Translations under genes and position numbers: made by a program
Notes under the pieces: model-generated
Told to the model about the DNA's origin: nothing
The model's database searches: none
What the model saw: the letters and a program-made list of their open reading frames with translations, nothing else
Shown: piece after piece, positions 61,966 to 64,000 of the stretch
Layout of the letters: the number at the start of each line of letters is the position of its first letter
Numbering within the stretch: the first letter of the stretch is position 1
NCBI RefSeq assembly: GCF_002002885.1
Contig: NZ_CP019510.1
Span: forward strand, 5,580,001-5,644,000
From: Janthinobacterium sp. LM6
GTDB taxonomy: Bacteria > Pseudomonadota > Gammaproteobacteria > Burkholderiales > Burkholderiaceae_D
Direction of reading: 5' to 3'
DNA: 64,000 bases

Positions 61966-63995
61966 GCGTAGCTCTTTTCCAGGTTGGGAACGGCGGCCGG
62001 CAGCGTTTTTTCGGCGCTGACGCGGCGAAGGCGGCGCTTGCCGACTAGCAAATGGATCAATTGGATGCACAGCAGGATGACGACGATCAAGACCGTGGCG
62101 TAGGCAATCGCCGTGCCGTAGTTGCCGTTCGACACCAGGCCGATGATGTAGGACGTGGCCATGTCGTAATCGGCGCTGACGAGGAAGACGACGGCCGAGA
62201 TCGACGTGATCGAGCGCACGAAGCCATACACGAGGGCCGAGGCGATGGCCGGGCGCAGCAGCGGCAGGATGACCTTGCGCATGGTGGTCCAGCTGCTGGC
62301 GCCCAGGGTGATCGATGCCTCATCCAGGCTGCCGTCGAGCTGGCGCATGGCGGCGATGCCCGTGCGTAAGCCCATCGGCATGTTGCGGAAGACAAAGCAC
62401 AGGATCAGAATCGTCGCCGTGCCCGTCAACTCGATGGGCGCCGAGTTGAACGCCAGGATGTAGCTGATGCCGATGACGGTGCCGGGAATGGCAAAGCTGA
62501 GCATGGTGCCGAACTCGAACGCGCTCTTCAGGGCGAATTGCTGGCGCACCAGCAGCCAGGCCGACAGGATGCCGACAAAGGCCGTCAAGGGCGCGGCGAT
62601 GGCCGAGATCGTCAGCGTGGTGAACAGCGACGGCCAGGCCTGGCCCGTCCATTGCCAGCCGGAAGCGCCCGCCGTGATGCCAAAGGCGTCGATGTAATGG
62701 CGCAAGGTGAAGGCGTTGTCCTGGCCCCAGTTATTCACGAAGCCGCCCGCCACCACGGTGCCGTAGACCAGGGCCGTGAAGGCGAACCATGGCAGGGCGA
62801 TGGTCCACAAGGTGGTTTTCAGGCGCGGGTTGAGCGAGGCGTGGCCGCCGTGGTCGGCCTTGCCCGTCACCGTCACATACGATTTCTTGCCCAGCCACAG
62901 GTTCTGGATGAAGAAGGCACCCACGGCAAACGTCAGCAGCACGATGGCCAAAGTCGCCGCGCGGCCCTGATCGTTCGAGGCGCCCACCACGGAAAAGAAG
63001 ATTTCCGTCGACAGCACGTGGAAGTTGCCGCCCAGCACCATCGGGTTGCCGAAGTCGGCCATGCTTTCGATAAAGCACAGCAAAAAGGCATTGGCGATGC
63101 CGGGACGCATCAAGGGCAGCGACACCTTGACGAAGGTTTGCCAGCTGCTGGCGCCCAGGGTGCCCGACGCTTCTTCCAGCGACGGGCTGACGCCTTCCAC
63201 CACACCAATCAATGTCATGAAGGCAATCGGAGCAAAGGCCAGCATCTGCGACAGCCACACGCCCGTCATGCCGTACAGCCAGCGGCTCTGCTCGATACCA
63301 AACAGGTCGCCGACGAGGCCCGTGATGGCGCCGTTGCGGCCGAACAGCAGGATCAGGGCCAGGCCCAGCACGAAGGGCGGCGTGACGATCGGCAAGATGG
63401 TGATGGCGCGCATCGGACGTACCCAGCGGCCATTGGTGCGCGTCACCAAGAGGGCGAACACGAGACCGAGGAAGGTGGCCGACACGCCCGTCAGCAGGGC
63501 CAGCGCCAGGGTATTCCAGGCCACGCCGCAGCGGCCGGGACCGGACACGCAATTGAGGCTCCAGATGCCGGGATCCGCCATGCGGCGCGCCAGGGCGGCG
63601 GCGCCCGTGCCGCCATCGTCCATCGGCTGGCCGGCGCTGACGAGGATCAGCGCGACGGGGAACAGCACGAACAGGGAAATCAAGCAAATGATGAGGCCGA
63701 TGGCGCCGGCCACGAAGGCGTCGCCGCGGCACACGCCGCAGGCGGCGGCGCCCGAGGTGAGCAGGAACAGCAGGCACAGCGACAGCAGCAGCGCGCCGAA
63801 ACCGAGACCGGTGCCGGCGGCCAGCGGGCCCCAGCCCAGCCATGCCAGCCACAGCAGGCCCGCGCCGCCGAGGGCGATCTGGCCCAGGCCCAGGGTCTTG
63901 CGGTGGGGATTGGCGGCCACCAGCGCGGCGCTGGCGGCGAGCAGGGCGAAGAACACGCCCAGCGGCCAGGCGCCGAACGACAGCAGGTGCAGCAT
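61962..63995 (-). CDS. Fused two-domain ABC importer permease (FbpB/AfuB/PhnU-like), possibly cut at its start
   Basis: Up to 677 residues are visible. The first ATG is at 63995, 5 bp from the window edge, so the true start may lie outside. Two BPD_transp_1 domains are fused, each with an EAA loop (EASGTLGASSWQTF near residue 275, EASITLGASSWTTM near residue 560) and about six helices, after several extra N-terminal helices. This layout is shared with ferric-iron, 2-aminoethylphosphonate and Afu-type permeases. The binding-protein gene is not in the window and should lie upstream. Coupling to an inositol-phosphatase gene suggests an inositol-phosphate substrate. Confidence 0.88.
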   Translation of the reverse strand: MLHLLSFGAWPLGVFFALLAASAALVAANPHRKTLGLGQIALGGAGLLWLAWLGWGPLAAGTGLGFGALLLSLCLLFLLTSGAAACGVCRGDAFVAGAIGLIICLISLFVLFPVALILVSAGQPMDDGGTGAAALARRMADPGIWSLNCVSGPGRCGVAWNTLALALLTGVSATFLGLVFALLVTRTNGRWVRPMRAITILPIVTPPFVLGLALILLFGRNGAITGLVGDLFGIEQSRWLYGMTGVWLSQMLAFAPIAFMTLIGVVEGVSPSLEEASGTLGASSWQTFVKVSLPLMRPGIANAFLLCFIESMADFGNPMVLGGNFHVLSTEIFFSVVGASNDQGRAATLAIVLLTFAVGAFFIQNLWLGKKSYVTVTGKADHGGHASLNPRLKTTLWTIALPWFAFTALVYGTVVAGGFVNNWGQDNAFTLRHYIDAFGITAGASGWQWTGQAWPSLFTTLTISAIAAPLTAFVGILSAWLLVRQQFALKSAFEFGTMLSFAIPGTVIGISYILAFNSAPIELTGTATILILCFVFRNMPMGLRTGIAAMRQLDGSLDEASITLGASSWTTMRKVILPLLRPAIASALVYGFVRSITSISAVVFLVSADYDMATSYIIGLVSNGNYGTAIAYATVLIVVILLCIQLIHLLVGKRRLRRVSAEKTLPAAVPNLEKSYA

Positions 63996-64000
63996 GGCCG

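Noticed and set aside
1..64000. Prophage, insertion sequence, integron or toxin-antitoxin system
   Set aside because: No transposase, phage structural gene, integrase other than housekeeping XerD, attachment repeat or toxin-antitoxin pair was found on either strand.

Overview
The window is GC-rich chromosomal DNA from a betaproteobacterium. Housekeeping genes (plsY, xerD, queG, tsaE, amiC, mutL, miaA), FecI/FecR-type iron signalling, TRAP transport and the codon usage fit the Oxalobacteraceae; Janthinobacterium is my best guess, by inference only. I see no rRNA, CRISPR array, prophage or insertion sequence. Gene density is high and the large antisense reading frames are GC artefacts.

Layout. 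1-6067: small housekeeping genes (DUF427, FrnE-like DsbA, plsY, Cys-tRNA(Pro) deacylase, an endonuclease/phosphatase-fold protein) and a PAS-GGDEF-EAL protein. 6461-10813: adaptor and pump of an HAE1-type RND exporter. 10832-12207: an MgtC/SapB gene with a strong promoter, a long structured leader and an overlapping small gene. 12199-19984: a histidine kinase/response regulator pair, divergent from a CzcBAC-type metal-efflux operon; the mgtC and czc promoters carry the same CCTGAA-N6-TTCAG element. 20050-21778: ogt-xerD and a small charged protein. 22177-27908: a dctPQM TRAP transporter divergent from a DctS/DctR-like two-component system, with a 30-bp perfect palindrome between them. 27955-29526: a His-rich PadR regulator (YqjI/NfeR-like) with a siderophore-interacting ferric reductase. 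29584-39980: queG, tsaE, amiC, a mutarotase, alpha-carbonic anhydrase, dedA, a cyclophilin, mutL and miaA. 40031-40338: two identical tRNA-Met genes with promoter and terminator. 40432-44558: a Fur-boxed FecI-FecR-TonB-receptor unit.

The most notable region is 44720-63995. It reads as a complete scavenging and catabolic route for inositol phosphates. A LacI-type regulator is followed by a secreted AcpA/phospholipase-C-like phosphoesterase and two tandem MINPP-type phytases (RHGxRxx plus HAE). These converge on an iol operon, iolG-C-D-E-B-A, whose IolC carries the fused DUF2090 domain, so the encoded steps run from myo-inositol to acetyl-CoA and DHAP. Upstream on the same strand lie a porin, an inositol-monophosphatase-family enzyme and an ABC importer of the Fbp/Afu class, a class that includes a known sugar-phosphate importer. 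The same palindrome core, TGCACACGTGTGCA, sits at the promoter of the phosphoesterase gene and, inside a 34-bp perfect palindrome, directly before iolG. This suggests that one LacI-family repressor joins extracellular dephosphorylation, uptake and catabolism into one regulon. The regulatory link and the transported substrate are inference.
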